DNA of 64,000 bases from the NCBI GenBank assembly GCA_040219935.1, contig JAVJUA010000080.1, positions 1 through 64,000 on the forward strand, given 5' to 3'. Under the pieces are notes generated by a model. That model worked only from the letters and a program-made list of their open reading frames with translations, searched no databases and was not told the DNA's origin. The position numbers and the translations under genes are program-made. Within the stretch, counting starts at the first letter, position 1, and each line of letters starts with the position of its first letter. This document shows, one piece after another, positions 45,107 to 54,737 of this stretch. This DNA comes from UBA7803 sp040219935. Lineage in GTDB: Bacteria > Pseudomonadota > Gammaproteobacteria > Pseudomonadales > Azotimanducaceae.

Positions 45107-48100
45107 CTAGCGCGGGTGCGCCTCCCGATCAAGCTCGCCCGCCGCTTCGCGGCGACGCAGCAGCCGGTAGGCGGCCGGCAGCACCAGCAGCGACAAGAGC
45201 GGCGCGGTCACCATGCCGCCGACCATGGGTGCAGCAATGCGGCGCATGATCTCGCTGCCGGTGCCGTCGCCGAGCAGGATGGGCAGCAGGCCCACCACCA
45301 CCACCGCCACGGTCATGAGCTTGGGCCGCAGCCGCTGCACCGCACCCTCGCGGATGGCGGCCAGCAGCGCGTCGCTGCCGCGCTCGCCGGCCGCCAGACG
45401 CCGTGCCCAGCTCTGGCGCAGATAGAGCAGCATGATCACGCCGAACTCGGCGGCCACGCCGGCCAGGGCGATGAAGCCGACGCCGGTGGCCACCGACAGG
45501 TTGTAGTCGAGCAGGTACAGCAACCACAGCCCGCCGCTCAGCGCGAACGGCAGGGTGGCGAGGATCAGGGCGGCCTCGTCCAGGCGGCGGAAGGTGAGGT
45601 AGAGCAGCACGAAGATGATCAGCAGGGTCGCCGGCGCCACCAGCAGCAGGCGGGCGTTGGCGCGGGCCAGGAACTCGAACTGGCCGGCGTAGGCCAGGCT
45701 GACGCCGGGGGCCAGGGGAACGTCCCGGTCGATGGCGGCCTTCAGGTCGCGCACCGTGGCGGAAAGGTCGCGGCCGCGCACGTCCACGTACACCCAGGCG
45801 GCCAGCCGGGCGTCCTCCGAGCGCAGCATGGGCGGGCCGTCGGTGAGCCGCACCTCGGCCACGGTGCCCAGGGTGATCTGGGCGCCGCCGGGAGTGATCA
45901 CCGGCAGCTCGCGCACCCGCGCCGGGGTGTTGCGCCAGTCCCGCGGGTAGCGGATCTGTATCGGGAAGCGGGCGCGGCCGTCCACCACCTCGCCCACCGT
46001 GTCGCCGCCGATCAGGCCGGCCGCCACGGCGTGCACGTCCGCCAGGTTCAGCCCGTAGCGGGCTGCGGCGGTGCGGTCGACGTCGATCTCCAGGTAGCGG
46101 CCGCCGGCGGGCCGGTCGGCCAGCGCCGAGCTGACGCCCGGCACGCTGCGCGCCACCGCCTCGACGCGGCGGGCCACCGCGTCGATGCTGGCCAGGTCGG
46201 GCCCCGCCACCTTGACCCCCACCGGGCTCTTGATGCCGGTGGCGAGCATGTCGATGCGGTTGCGGATCGGCGGAATCCAGACGTTGGCGAGCCCGGGCAC
46301 CTGCACGGTGCGGTCGAGCTCGTCGATCAGCGCCGCCGGCGTCATGCCCGGCCGCCACTGCGCCCGGGGCTTGAACTGGATGGTGGTCTCGAACATCTCC
46401 AGCGGCGCCGGATCGGTGGCGGTGTCGGCGCGACCGGCCTTGCCGAACACGCGCGCCACCTCCGGTACCGTCATGATCAGCCGGTCGGTCTGCTGCAGCA
46501 GCTCGGCCGCCTTGGGCGCCGACAGTCCCGGCAGAGCGGTGGGCATGTACAGCAGGTCGCCCTCGTCCAGGGGCGGCAGAAACTCGCTGCCCAGGCGGCT
46601 GGCGGGCCAGACCGCCGAGCCGAGCACGGCGGCGGCCACCAGCAGCGTGAGCACCGGCCGGGCCAGGGCCCGATCCAGCACCGGCCGGTAGGCGGCCATG
46701 GTCCAGCGGTTCAGCGGGTTGTCCGCCTCCCGCGGAATGCGGCCGCGCACCCAGTAGCCCATCAGCACCGGAATCAGGGTCACCGACAGCGCGGCCGCCG
46801 CCGCCATGGCATAGGTCTTGGTGAAGGCCAGCGGGCCGAACAGCCGGCCTTCCTGCGCCTCCAGGGCGAACACCGGCAGGAACGACAGGGTGATGATCAA
46901 CAGCGAGAAGAACAGCGCCGGCCCCACCTCCACCGCCGCGTCGGTGACCAGGCGCCAGTGGGTGTCGGCGCTGCGGGTCGCGTCCGGATGGGCCTGCTGC
47001 CAGGCCTCCAGCTTCTTGTGGGCGTTCTCGATCATCACCAGGGCGGCATCCACCATGGTGCCGATGGCGATGGCGATGCCGCCGAGCGACATGATGTTGG
47101 CGTTGACGCCCTGATAGCGCATCACCAGGAAGGCGGCCAGGATGCCGAGCGGCAACGCGATGATGGCCACCAGCGACGAGCGAACGTGCCACAGGAACAG
47201 CAGGCACACCAGCGCCACCACCACCAGCTCCTGAATCAGCTTCTCGGTCAGGTTGGCCACCGCCCGGTCGATGAGGCCGCTGCGGTCGTAGGTGGGCACG
47301 ATCTCGACCCCGTCCGGCAGCGCCGGGCGCAGCGCGTCGATGCGCTCGTGCAGCACGCGCAGCGTCTCCCGCGCGTTCTTGCCCGAGCGCAGCACCACGA
47401 CGCCGCCCACCACCTCGCCCTCGCCGTCGAGCTCGGCGATGCCGCGCCGCGCCGCCGGGCCGGTCTGTACCCGGGCCACGTCGCCCAGCGTCACCGGCAC
47501 CGGGCCGTCGCTCTTCAGCGGAATGCTTCGGAACGCTTCCAGGTCGGTCAGGTAGCCGGTGGCGCGCACCATCACCTCGGCCTCGCCGAGCTCCAGGGCG
47601 CCGCCGCCGGTCTCCTGATTGGCGCCCGCCACCGCGGCGCGCACGGCGTCATGGCTGATGCCGTAGCTGGCCAGCCGGGTGGGATCGAGCAGAATCTGGA
47701 ACTCCCGGGTCATGCCGCCTACGGTGGCCACCTCGGCGACGTTGGGTACCGTGGTCAGCTCGTAGCGCAGAAACCAGTCCTGCAGCGCGCGCAGGTCGGC
47801 CAGGTCGTGGTTGACGCTGCGGTCCACCAGCGCGTACTGATAGATCCAGCCGACACCGGTGGCGTCGGGTCCGAGGGCCGGCTGCACGCCGCTTGGCAGC
47901 CGTGCCTGCACCTGGCTCAGGTACTCGAGCACGCGCGAGCGGGCCCAATACAGGTCGGTGCCGTCCTCGAACAGGGCGTAGACGAAGCTGTCGCCGAAGT
48001 ACGAGAAGCCGCGCACGGTGCGCACCCCGGGCACCGCCAGCAGCGTGCTCGCCAGCGGAAACGTTACCTGGTCTTCCACCAGTTGCGGCGCCTGGCCCGG

Positions 48101-48259
48101 CCAGCTGGTGCGCACGATCACCTGCACGTCCGACAGGTCGGGCAGGGCGTCGATGGGCATGGTGCGCATCGCCCAGATACCCCAGCCGGTGAGGAACAGG
48201 CTCGCCAGCAGCACCAGCAGGCGATTGCGTACCGACGCCCGGATCAGCTCGGCGATCAT
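45107..48259 (-). CDS. cusA: heavy-metal efflux RND pump CusA/CzcA family
   Basis: 1050 aa, 12 membrane segments, inner-membrane pump of a tripartite Cu(I)/Ag(I)-type exporter. The three Met of the CusA substrate site appear in the contexts LLYMPT, LEMFE and RIDML, favouring Cu/Ag over Zn/Co/Cd. The TM4 proton-relay Asp lies in GTMVDAALVMIENAHK. Its ATG overlaps the cusB stop (ATGA). A hairpin (GCGCAC/GTGCGC) lies over the stop region but has no U-tract. Confidence 0.93.
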   Translation of the reverse strand: MIAELIRASVRNRLLVLLASLFLTGWGIWAMRTMPIDALPDLSDVQVIVRTSWPGQAPQLVEDQVTFPLASTLLAVPGVRTVRGFSYFGDSFVYALFEDGTDLYWARSRVLEYLSQVQARLPSGVQPALGPDATGVGWIYQYALVDRSVNHDLADLRALQDWFLRYELTTVPNVAEVATVGGMTREFQILLDPTRLASYGISHDAVRAAVAGANQETGGGALELGEAEVMVRATGYLTDLEAFRSIPLKSDGPVPVTLGDVARVQTGPAARRGIAELDGEGEVVGGVVVLRSGKNARETLRVLHERIDALRPALPDGVEIVPTYDRSGLIDRAVANLTEKLIQELVVVALVCLLFLWHVRSSLVAIIALPLGILAAFLVMRYQGVNANIMSLGGIAIAIGTMVDAALVMIENAHKKLEAWQQAHPDATRSADTHWRLVTDAAVEVGPALFFSLLIITLSFLPVFALEAQEGRLFGPLAFTKTYAMAAAAALSVTLIPVLMGYWVRGRIPREADNPLNRWTMAAYRPVLDRALARPVLTLLVAAAVLGSAVWPASRLGSEFLPPLDEGDLLYMPTALPGLSAPKAAELLQQTDRLIMTVPEVARVFGKAGRADTATDPAPLEMFETTIQFKPRAQWRPGMTPAALIDELDRTVQVPGLANVWIPPIRNRIDMLATGIKSPVGVKVAGPDLASIDAVARRVEAVARSVPGVSSALADRPAGGRYLEIDVDRTAAARYGLNLADVHAVAAGLIGGDTVGEVVDGRARFPIQIRYPRDWRNTPARVRELPVITPGGAQITLGTVAEVRLTDGPPMLRSEDARLAAWVYVDVRGRDLSATVRDLKAAIDRDVPLAPGVSLAYAGQFEFLARANARLLLVAPATLLIIFVLLYLTFRRLDEAALILATLPFALSGGLWLLYLLDYNLSVATGVGFIALAGVAAEFGVIMLLYLRQSWARRLAAGERGSDALLAAIREGAVQRLRPKLMTVAVVVVGLLPILLGDGTGSEIMRRIAAPMVGGMVTAPLLSLLVLPAAYRLLRRREAAGELDREAHPR

Positions 48260-49437
48260 GGCGTCTGCTCTCCGTACACGCCGATGCCCAGCAGGCTGGC
48301 CTCGGAGTCGAGCAGAAACTGGCCGCTGGCCACCACCCGCTGACCCTCCGCCAGGCCGGCGCGGATCACCGTCAGGTCACCGTGCTCCGGCCCGGTCTCC
48401 ACCGCCACCGGCACGAACCGGCCCTGAGGCTGAGCCAGCATCACCAGGGTGCGGCGGCCCGTCCAGATGACGGCCTCGGTAGGAATCGCCAGCGCCGTGG
48501 CCGGCTGACCGGTGGCCAGGGTCACGCTCACGGTCTGGCCCGGACGCCAGCCGAGATCGGCGTTGTCGAGCTCGATCCGTGCGCGCAGGGTGCGGGTCGC
48601 CGTATCCAGCGACGGCAGCAGGGCGGCGACGTTGCCCTGGTCGGGCGAGGCCCGGCCGGGGGCGGTGATGGTCACCGGTGCGCCTGCGGCCACCCGGGGT
48701 GCCAGCGCCTCGGGCACCGCCGCCTCCACCCAGACCCGGGACAATCCGCGCAGCCGCACCAGGGGCGCGCCGGCGGGCAGGGTCATGCCGGCCCGCACCG
48801 ACACCGCGTCCACGGCACCCGCCAGGGGCGAGCGCACCCGATGGCGGTCCACCAGGGTGCCCGACGCCTGCAGCCCGGCTACGTCGTCTTCCGGCATGCC
48901 GAGCAGGCGCAGCCGGGTCAGCGCGGCGTCGGCCAGGGTCTGCGCATCGTCGCCCCGTTCCCGCAGGGCCAGGTACTCGCGCTGGGCCGCCACCCAGGAC
49001 GGCACCAGCAGCTCGGCCAGTACCTGGCCACGCTGCACCAGGTCGCCGGGGGCCAGCGGCGTCACCCGCTCGACGAAGGCGGCGGCGCGGCTTTCCAGCG
49101 CCACCACCGCGCGCTCGTCCCAGCCCACCACGCCCGGCACGGTCAGGTCGCCGGCCAGGGCCACCTTTTCCACCCGGGCCAGCCGCAGCCCCAGGTTCTG
49201 CTGGGTGTCGGCGTCGATCCGCACGCCGGAGGCGGCGGCTTCCTGGTCCGCGTAGCGGGGCACCAGGTCCATGTCCATGAAGGGCGACGGCCCCGGCTGG
49301 TCGAACCGGTGCTGCGGCACCATGGGGTCGTACCAGTAGAGGATCTCGCGCTCCTCGGCGGCGCGGGTGGACCCGGCGGCGAGCAGCAGGCCGGCGGCGA
49401 GCGCGATCGCGGCGATGGGGGCGGCGAGTCGGGTCAT
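48256..49437 (-). CDS. cusB: CusB-type periplasmic adaptor
   Basis: 393 aa membrane-fusion protein. A signal peptide (about 1-25) is followed by a heavy-metal-binding YHS-like segment, YWYDPMVPQHRFDQPGP and FMDMDLVP, whose Met/His suit Cu or Ag. Then a lipoyl/hairpin region and beta-barrel. It links CusA to CusC. Coupled to both neighbours by ATGA overlaps. Confidence 0.92.
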   Translation of the reverse strand: MTRLAAPIAAIALAAGLLLAAGSTRAAEEREILYWYDPMVPQHRFDQPGPSPFMDMDLVPRYADQEAAASGVRIDADTQQNLGLRLARVEKVALAGDLTVPGVVGWDERAVVALESRAAAFVERVTPLAPGDLVQRGQVLAELLVPSWVAAQREYLALRERGDDAQTLADAALTRLRLLGMPEDDVAGLQASGTLVDRHRVRSPLAGAVDAVSVRAGMTLPAGAPLVRLRGLSRVWVEAAVPEALAPRVAAGAPVTITAPGRASPDQGNVAALLPSLDTATRTLRARIELDNADLGWRPGQTVSVTLATGQPATALAIPTEAVIWTGRRTLVMLAQPQGRFVPVAVETGPEHGDLTVIRAGLAEGQRVVASGQFLLDSEASLLGIGVYGEQTP

Positions 49438-50780
49438 GGCAGCGCTCCTTCCTGGGTCGAATTCGAATCGGCGTAGGCGTAGTGCAGGCGGGCGGCCAGG
49501 GAGCGGCGGGCGCCGTCCAGGGCGATGGCGCGCAGGCGCGTCTCCGCCAGCTCCAGGCGGGCGGCCACCACGGCCGTCAGTCCGGTGCGATCGGCCAGCC
49601 AGTCGGCCGTGGTCAGGTCTACCTTTTCCTCGGCCAGCGGCACGGCCACGCCGGCCAGCCGCCGGGCGGCGGCATCGAGCTGGTCGTACTCGGCCAGGTC
49701 GGCAGCCAGGTCGGCCTCCCGGGCGCGCCGGGCGGCTTCCCGGTCGGCGGTCAGGGCGGAGCGCTCGGCCTGCCGCGCCGCGATCTCCGGGTTCTGGCGG
49801 CGCGCGGCGAACAGGGGCAGGTCCATGGCCACGCGCATCATCACCATGTCGCCGAACCGGTCGTCCCGGTGCCGCCAGCCGAGTTCGATGCCCCAGTCCG
49901 GCCGGCGGGCGGCTTCGGCCTCCGCCACGCCGGCGTCCAGCACGCGGGCCTCGGCGTCGTAGACGCGCAGCGCCGGGTGCCCCGGCACCGCGGCCAGCAG
50001 CCGCGCCGGGTCGACGTCCCAGTCCGGTGCGGCATCCGGCAGCGGCGCCGCGCCGGCGTCGCCGATCCAGCGCACCAGCTCGGCGGTGGCTGCGCGCCGG
50101 GCGGCGGTGAGGCCGTCCTGCAGTTCCTCCAGGCGCACCCGCTCCTGGCGCGGCAGCACCACGTCCCCGGCCGGTCCGTCGCCGCCGCCGTAGCGGGCCG
50201 CGACCGCGGCGGCCAGCAGATCGTTCTCGGCAAACAGCGCCGGCAGCTGCGCGAGCTGGCGCTCGGCGGTGTGGCGCTCGATCCATGCGGCGGCCACGCG
50301 CTGCAGCACCTCGGTGCGGGTGAGCGCCGTGCGCGCCTCGGCCACGCCGATGCGGCCCTGCGCGGCGCTGACCCGGGCCTCGCGGCGCTGGCGGTTGGGA
50401 AAACGCTGGGCGACGCCGATGCCGGCCATGGTCATGGGCTCGGCATCGAACCGGTAGCGGTCCGGACCCTCGATGGGCAGTCCCTCGATGCCGAGCATGA
50501 GTTCCGGGTCCGGCAGCTCGCCCGCCGGTATGGCGGCCGAGCGGCTGGCAGCCAGCCGCAGCCGCTCGGCGGCGAGTGCCGGGGCCTGGTCCACGGCCAG
50601 ATGAAGCGCGCGCGCCACGGTGAGCGTCGGCGCGCCATCGGCGGCTGCCGTGCGCGGCGCCGCAGGGTCTGGCGCCGCGCCTGCCAGGGCGGCCCCGGCC
50701 CAGCAGGTCAGCGCCAGCAGGACGGTGCTGGGACCCGTCGCGCGGCGGCGCGGCGGGGCGGTCGGGGTGGCGGTGTTCAC
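49434..50780 (-). CDS. cusC: CusC-type outer-membrane factor (TolC family)
   Basis: 448 aa from GTG at 50780, which has GGAGG eight bases upstream; an in-frame ATG at 50795 is an alternative. A signal-like hydrophobic stretch covers about 18-38. Two OEP repeats of long helices follow, typical of TolC trimers. It completes the efflux channel for CusBA. Confidence 0.9.
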   Translation of the reverse strand: MNTATPTAPPRRRATGPSTVLLALTCWAGAALAGAAPDPAAPRTAAADGAPTLTVARALHLAVDQAPALAAERLRLAASRSAAIPAGELPDPELMLGIEGLPIEGPDRYRFDAEPMTMAGIGVAQRFPNRQRREARVSAAQGRIGVAEARTALTRTEVLQRVAAAWIERHTAERQLAQLPALFAENDLLAAAVAARYGGGDGPAGDVVLPRQERVRLEELQDGLTAARRAATAELVRWIGDAGAAPLPDAAPDWDVDPARLLAAVPGHPALRVYDAEARVLDAGVAEAEAARRPDWGIELGWRHRDDRFGDMVMMRVAMDLPLFAARRQNPEIAARQAERSALTADREAARRAREADLAADLAEYDQLDAAARRLAGVAVPLAEEKVDLTTADWLADRTGLTAVVAARLELAETRLRAIALDGARRSLAARLHYAYADSNSTQEGALP

Positions 50781-50878
50781 GTGTCGATCCTCCATGCCGG
50801 GGGCGCGCGGCGGGTCGGCCGCGCAGCCGGAACGGCCCGGGCCGACTCACAGGTCGGGCCGGGCGCCTCGGACGGGAA

Positions 50879-51283
50879 TCAGACGGCGGGCGGGCGCCAG
50901 ATCGGGGTGTGGGATGCCTGGGGTGGCGCGCCGCGATCGGGCGGCCCGAAGTTCTCCCCGGTGGGCGGCGCGGCACGCACGGCCGCGGCGCTGGGCAGGG
51001 ACAGGGTCAGGGTCACGCTCTGGCAGTGCTGGCCGGGCTTGCAGGCCTGGCCGCCCGGGGCCATGGCATGGGCGTCGTCGCAGCAGTCGTGCGCGGCCTC
51101 GGGCGCTGGTTCCGCCGCAGCGTGGCGTGTCTCGCCGTGGTGGGCATGATGACCGCTCTCGGCGGCGGCCTGGGGCTGATCGGCCTGCATGGGGCAGGGT
51201 GCCTGAGCGCGGCCGAGCGCGGCCAGCCCCGGCAGTGGCAGGGTCAGCGTCAGCAGCAGCATGATCAGGTTCCGGTGTCGCAC
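50879..51283 (-). CDS. small secreted Cys/His-rich protein heading the cus operon
   Basis: 134 aa, GTG start. A signal peptide covers about residues 1-27. The mature part has clustered metal ligands: CPM, ESGHHAHHGE, HDCCDDAHAM, ACKPGQHC, with six Cys and many His and Met, and ends IWRPP. No CusF fold (MxxM/W motif) is evident. By position (98 bp before cusC, same strand, own promoter) it is probably a periplasmic metal scavenger, sensor or chaperone. I do not recognise the family; it resembles loosely the short Cys/His proteins next to copper operons. Confidence 0.65.
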   Translation of the reverse strand: MRHRNLIMLLLTLTLPLPGLAALGRAQAPCPMQADQPQAAAESGHHAHHGETRHAAAEPAPEAAHDCCDDAHAMAPGGQACKPGQHCQSVTLTLSLPSAAAVRAAPPTGENFGPPDRGAPPQASHTPIWRPPAV

Positions 51284-51309
51284 GGTGCAGGCCTGTTCGT
51301 TCAGCGCGC

Positions 51310-51338
51310 ATTACACGCCCGATCGGCGCCGGCAGCAA
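51310..51338 (-). promoter_or_regulatory. candidate promoter of the Cys/His-cus operon
   Basis: On the minus strand TTGCTG (51333-51338), 17-bp spacer, TGTAAT (51310-51315), about 27 bp before the GTG at 51283. The 17-bp spacing is not the 19-20 bp of CueR/MerR promoters, and I saw no CusR box. A TACAAT at 51421-51426 on the plus strand is a possible -10 for glyA. The rest of 51284-51461 shows nothing clear. Confidence 0.4.
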
Positions 51339-51461
51339 GGCGGCCGTGGCAGGGCGGCCGTTGCAGACGGCTCACGCGGACGATGAAGGTTCCGCGATGA
51401 GGCGGTCGGGGCGTCTGGGCTACAATAGCCGCCTTTCTGCCACCCAACACGGAACGAGTTC

Positions 51462-52727
51462 ATGTTCGCACAAGACCAGCGCATTGCCGGGTTCGACGAC
51501 GAGATCGCGGCGGCCATCGCCGACGAGAACCAGCGCCAGGAAGAGCACATCGAGCTGATCGCCTCTGAGAACTACGCGAGCCCGCGGGTCATGGAGGCTC
51601 AGGGCAGCGTGCTCACCAACAAGTACGCCGAGGGTTATCCCCACAAGCGCTACTACGGCGGCTGCGAGTACGTCGATCAGGTGGAGGTGCTGGCCATCGA
51701 CCGGGTGAAGGCCCTGTTCGGCGCCCACTATGCCAACGTGCAGCCCCACTCGGGCTCTCAGGCCAACGCGGCCGCCTACCTGGCGCTGCTGCAGCCCGGC
51801 GACACCATTCTCGGCATGAGCCTCGACGCCGGCGGCCACCTCACCCACGGTGCCAAGCCGAACTTCTCCGGCAAGATCTACCACGCCGTGCAGTACGGCC
51901 TGAACAACGCCACCGGCGAGGTGGACTACGACGAGGTCGCGCGGCTGGCCCGCGAGCACCGGCCGAAGATGATCATCGGCGGCTTCTCGGCCTACTCCCG
52001 CAAGCTCGACTGGCAGCGGTTCCGCGACATCGCCGACGAGGTGGGCGCCTACCTGCTGGTGGACATGGCCCACGTCGCCGGGCTGGTGGCAGCGGGCCTG
52101 TATCCGAATCCGGTGCCCATCGCCGACGTCACCACCTCCACCACCCACAAGACCCTGCGCGGTCCCCGCGGCGGCATCATCCTCGCCCGTGAGAACGCGG
52201 ATATAGAGAAGAAGCTCAACTCGGCCCTGTTCCCCGGCTCCCAGGGCGGGCCGCTGATGCACGTCATCGCCGCCAAGGCCGTGTGCTTCAAGGAAGCCGC
52301 CAGCGAGGAGTTCAAGACCTACCAGCGCCAGGTGGTGGCCAACGCCCAGGTGATGGCGGAAGGGTTCCAGGCGCGCGGCTACAAGGTGGTCTCGGGCGGC
52401 ACCGACAACCACCTGTTCCTGCTCGACCTGATCGACAAGGACATCACCGGCAAGGACGCCGACGCCGCCCTCGGCCGCGCCTACATCACGGTGAACAAGA
52501 ACGCGGTGCCCAACGACCCGCGCTCGCCGTTCGTCACCAGCGGGTTGCGCATCGGCACGCCGGCGGTCACCACCCGCGGCTTCCGGGAGGCCGAGTGCGA
52601 GACCCTGACCGGCTGGATGTGCGACGTGCTGGACGACATCGGCAACGACAACATGATCGAGACCGTGCGTCAGCGGGTGGTGGAGCTGTGCGGCCGGTTC
52701 CCGGTGTACCGGCCGAAGGCGGCCTGA
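51462..52727 (+). CDS. glyA: serine hydroxymethyltransferase
   Basis: 421 aa PLP enzyme interconverting serine and glycine while charging tetrahydrofolate. The Schiff-base Lys is in TTHKTLRGPRGG; KRYYGGCEYVD and HSGSQANAA are substrate and PLP motifs. It uses the serine made by the SerB pathway. Starts the plus-strand run glyA-nrdR-ribD-nusB-thiL-pgpA, an order shared widely in proteobacteria. Confidence 0.98.
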   Translation: MFAQDQRIAGFDDEIAAAIADENQRQEEHIELIASENYASPRVMEAQGSVLTNKYAEGYPHKRYYGGCEYVDQVEVLAIDRVKALFGAHYANVQPHSGSQANAAAYLALLQPGDTILGMSLDAGGHLTHGAKPNFSGKIYHAVQYGLNNATGEVDYDEVARLAREHRPKMIIGGFSAYSRKLDWQRFRDIADEVGAYLLVDMAHVAGLVAAGLYPNPVPIADVTTSTTHKTLRGPRGGIILARENADIEKKLNSALFPGSQGGPLMHVIAAKAVCFKEAASEEFKTYQRQVVANAQVMAEGFQARGYKVVSGGTDNHLFLLDLIDKDITGKDADAALGRAYITVNKNAVPNDPRSPFVTSGLRIGTPAVTTRGFREAECETLTGWMCDVLDDIGNDNMIETVRQRVVELCGRFPVYRPKAA

Positions 52728-52740
52728 CCGGAGCCGTTCC

Positions 52741-53202
52741 GTGCACTGCCCGTTCTGCGGGGCCGACGACACCAAGGTGATCGACTCACGCCTGGTGGCG
52801 GAGGGCGATGCCGTGCGCCGCCGCCGCCAGTGCCAGGTGTGCGAGGAGCGATTCACCACCTTCGAGACCGCCGAGCTGGTGATGCCGCGGGTGGTGAAGC
52901 GCGACGGCACCCGCGAGCCGTTCGACGAGGGCAAGCTGCGCCGCGGCCTGACCCGGGCGCTGGAGAAGCGGCCGGTTTCCATCGAGGAGATCGAGAGCGC
53001 CATCAACCGCATCATGCACAACCTGCGCTCCACCGGTGAGCGCGAGCTGCCTTCCCTGACCGTGGGCGAAGAGGTGATGAACGAGCTGCGCCGCATCGAC
53101 GGCGTCGCCTACGTGCGCTTCGCCTCGGTGTACCGCGACTTCCAGGACGTCTCCGAGTTCGAGAAGGAGATCAAGAGCCTGACCCGCGACGCCGGCTCAT
53201 GA
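52741..53202 (+). CDS. nrdR: transcriptional repressor NrdR
   Basis: 153 aa. The zinc ribbon is CPFCGADDTKVIDSR and CQVCEERFTTFE; an ATP-cone follows (about 47-137). It represses ribonucleotide reductase genes in response to dATP/ATP. GTG start, coupled to ribD by ATGA. No NrdR box was searched out in the window because no nrd genes are here. Confidence 0.98.
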   Translation: MHCPFCGADDTKVIDSRLVAEGDAVRRRRQCQVCEERFTTFETAELVMPRVVKRDGTREPFDEGKLRRGLTRALEKRPVSIEEIESAINRIMHNLRSTGERELPSLTVGEEVMNELRRIDGVAYVRFASVYRDFQDVSEFEKEIKSLTRDAGS

Positions 53203-54290
53203 GCGCCGTGGTCGACCGGCTGTTTCTCGAGGCGGCCGTGACGCTGGCCGAGCAGGGCACGTTCTCCTGCACGCCCAACCCCCGGGTCGGCTGCATCATC
53301 GTTCGCGATGGCGTGGTGGTGGGCCGCGGCGCCCATCTGCGTGCCGGTGAGCCCCATGCCGAGGTGCACGCGCTGCGCGAGGCCGGTCCGGCTGCCGAGG
53401 GCGCCACCGCCTACGTCAGCCTCGAGCCCTGCGCCCATCATGGCCGCACGCCGCCGTGCGCCGATGCCCTGGTCGCGGCGCGGGTGGGCCGGGTGGTGGC
53501 CGCCATGGGCGACCCCGATCCGCGGGTGTCCGGCGCCGGCTTCGCCCGGCTGCGGGCGGCGGGCATTCCAGCCGAACTGCTGCCGCTGCACCAGGCGGCG
53601 GACCTGAACGCCGGCTACGTCAGCCGGCTGCGCCGCGGCCGCCCGCTGGTGCGGGTGAAGATCGCCCAGTCGCTGGATGGCCGCACCGCCATGGCCAGCG
53701 GCGAAAGCCGCTGGATCACCGGCCCCGAGGCGCGGGCCGATGTGCAGTACTGGCGGGCCCGCAGCTGCGCCGTGCTCACCGGCAGCGGCACCGTGCTCGC
53801 CGACGACCCGGCCCTCACCGTACGCGACGACGCCTTCGCCGTCGGCGGGCACATCCGGCAGCCGCTGCGGGTGGTGGCCGACACCCATCTGCGGGTGCCG
53901 GCCACGGCCGCGCTGTTCCGCGGCGAAGGCCCGGTGCTGCTGGCCCACGCGGCCGGCGCCGTGCCCGCGGTGGCCGCCGCCGAGCACGTGGCCTGCGGCC
54001 GTGATTCGGTAGACGTGGCGGCCCTGCTGGCCGAGCTCGGCAGCCGCGGCTGCAACGAGGTGCTGGTGGAGGCCGGCCCGCGCCTGGTGGGCGCCTTTCT
54101 GGCCGGCGGTCTCTGGGACGAGTTGCTGGTGTACGTGGCGCCGAAGCTGCTCGGCAGCGACGCCCGGCCCATGGCCGAGCTACCGCTGCTGGCCCTCGAT
54201 CAGGCGGTTGCCGCTACAATACGCGACTTCACCACCGTGGGCGGCGACCTGCGCTTGCGCCTGATCCCGCGGAACCCTTCCCAGGCATAG
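53199..54290 (+). CDS. ribD: bifunctional riboflavin deaminase/reductase RibD
   Basis: 363 aa. Deaminase domain (about 1-145) with zinc motifs HAEVHAL and PCAHHGRTPPC; reductase domain (about 150-360) with AQSLDGRTA and GSGTVLADDP. Steps two and three of riboflavin synthesis. Usually followed by ribE, ribBA and ribH; here nusB comes 9 bp later and those genes are absent. No FMN riboswitch is seen. Confidence 0.96.
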   Translation: MSAVVDRLFLEAAVTLAEQGTFSCTPNPRVGCIIVRDGVVVGRGAHLRAGEPHAEVHALREAGPAAEGATAYVSLEPCAHHGRTPPCADALVAARVGRVVAAMGDPDPRVSGAGFARLRAAGIPAELLPLHQAADLNAGYVSRLRRGRPLVRVKIAQSLDGRTAMASGESRWITGPEARADVQYWRARSCAVLTGSGTVLADDPALTVRDDAFAVGGHIRQPLRVVADTHLRVPATAALFRGEGPVLLAHAAGAVPAVAAAEHVACGRDSVDVAALLAELGSRGCNEVLVEAGPRLVGAFLAGGLWDELLVYVAPKLLGSDARPMAELPLLALDQAVAATIRDFTTVGGDLRLRLIPRNPSQA

Positions 54291-54299
54291 AGACGGACC

Positions 54300-54737
54300 A
54301 TGAGCACATCGGGCCATTGGGCGCGGCACCACACCCGCAAGGTGCTGATGCAGGCCATTTATCAGTGGCAGATGACGGCGGTGGAGGTGCCGTCGCTGCT
54401 GGCGGAGTATCGTGCTGCCGGCGCGCTGAAGAAGTCCGACCCCGAGTTCTTCGAGACGGTGCTGCGTGCGGTGGTGAACCAGGCCGAGGCGCTGGATGCG
54501 CACCTGGCGCCGCTGCTCGACCGCAAGGTAGGTGATCTGGACAAGGTGGAGCTGGCGCTGCTGCGGCTCGGCGCCTACGAGCTCGAGCACCGCATCGACG
54601 TGCCCTACCGCGTCGTCATCGACGAGTACGTCGAGCTCGCCAAGCGCTTCGGCGCCGAAGACAGCTACAAGTACATCAACGGTGTGCTCGATCGCCTGGC
54701 CGCATCGCTGCGTGCCATCGAGTACGGCCGCCGGTGA
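54300..54737 (+). CDS. nusB: transcription antitermination factor NusB
   Basis: 145 aa all-helical RNA-binding protein that pairs with S10 (NusE) on boxA RNA of rRNA operons. ARHHTRKVLMQAIYQWQM and FGAEDSYKYINGVLDRLA are conserved ends. ATG at 54300; the stop overlaps thiL GTG. Confidence 0.97.
   Translation: MSTSGHWARHHTRKVLMQAIYQWQMTAVEVPSLLAEYRAAGALKKSDPEFFETVLRAVVNQAEALDAHLAPLLDRKVGDLDKVELALLRLGAYELEHRIDVPYRVVIDEYVELAKRFGAEDSYKYINGVLDRLAASLRAIEYGRR

Noticed and set aside
45116..48343. 1075-residue open frame opposite cusA
   Set aside because: Gln/His/Gly-rich antisense frame without domains; CusA on the other strand is unambiguous.
51310..51338. CueR/MerR-type promoter for the cus operon
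   Set aside because: The spacer is 17 bp and no dyad fills it; MerR-type promoters have 19-20 bp.
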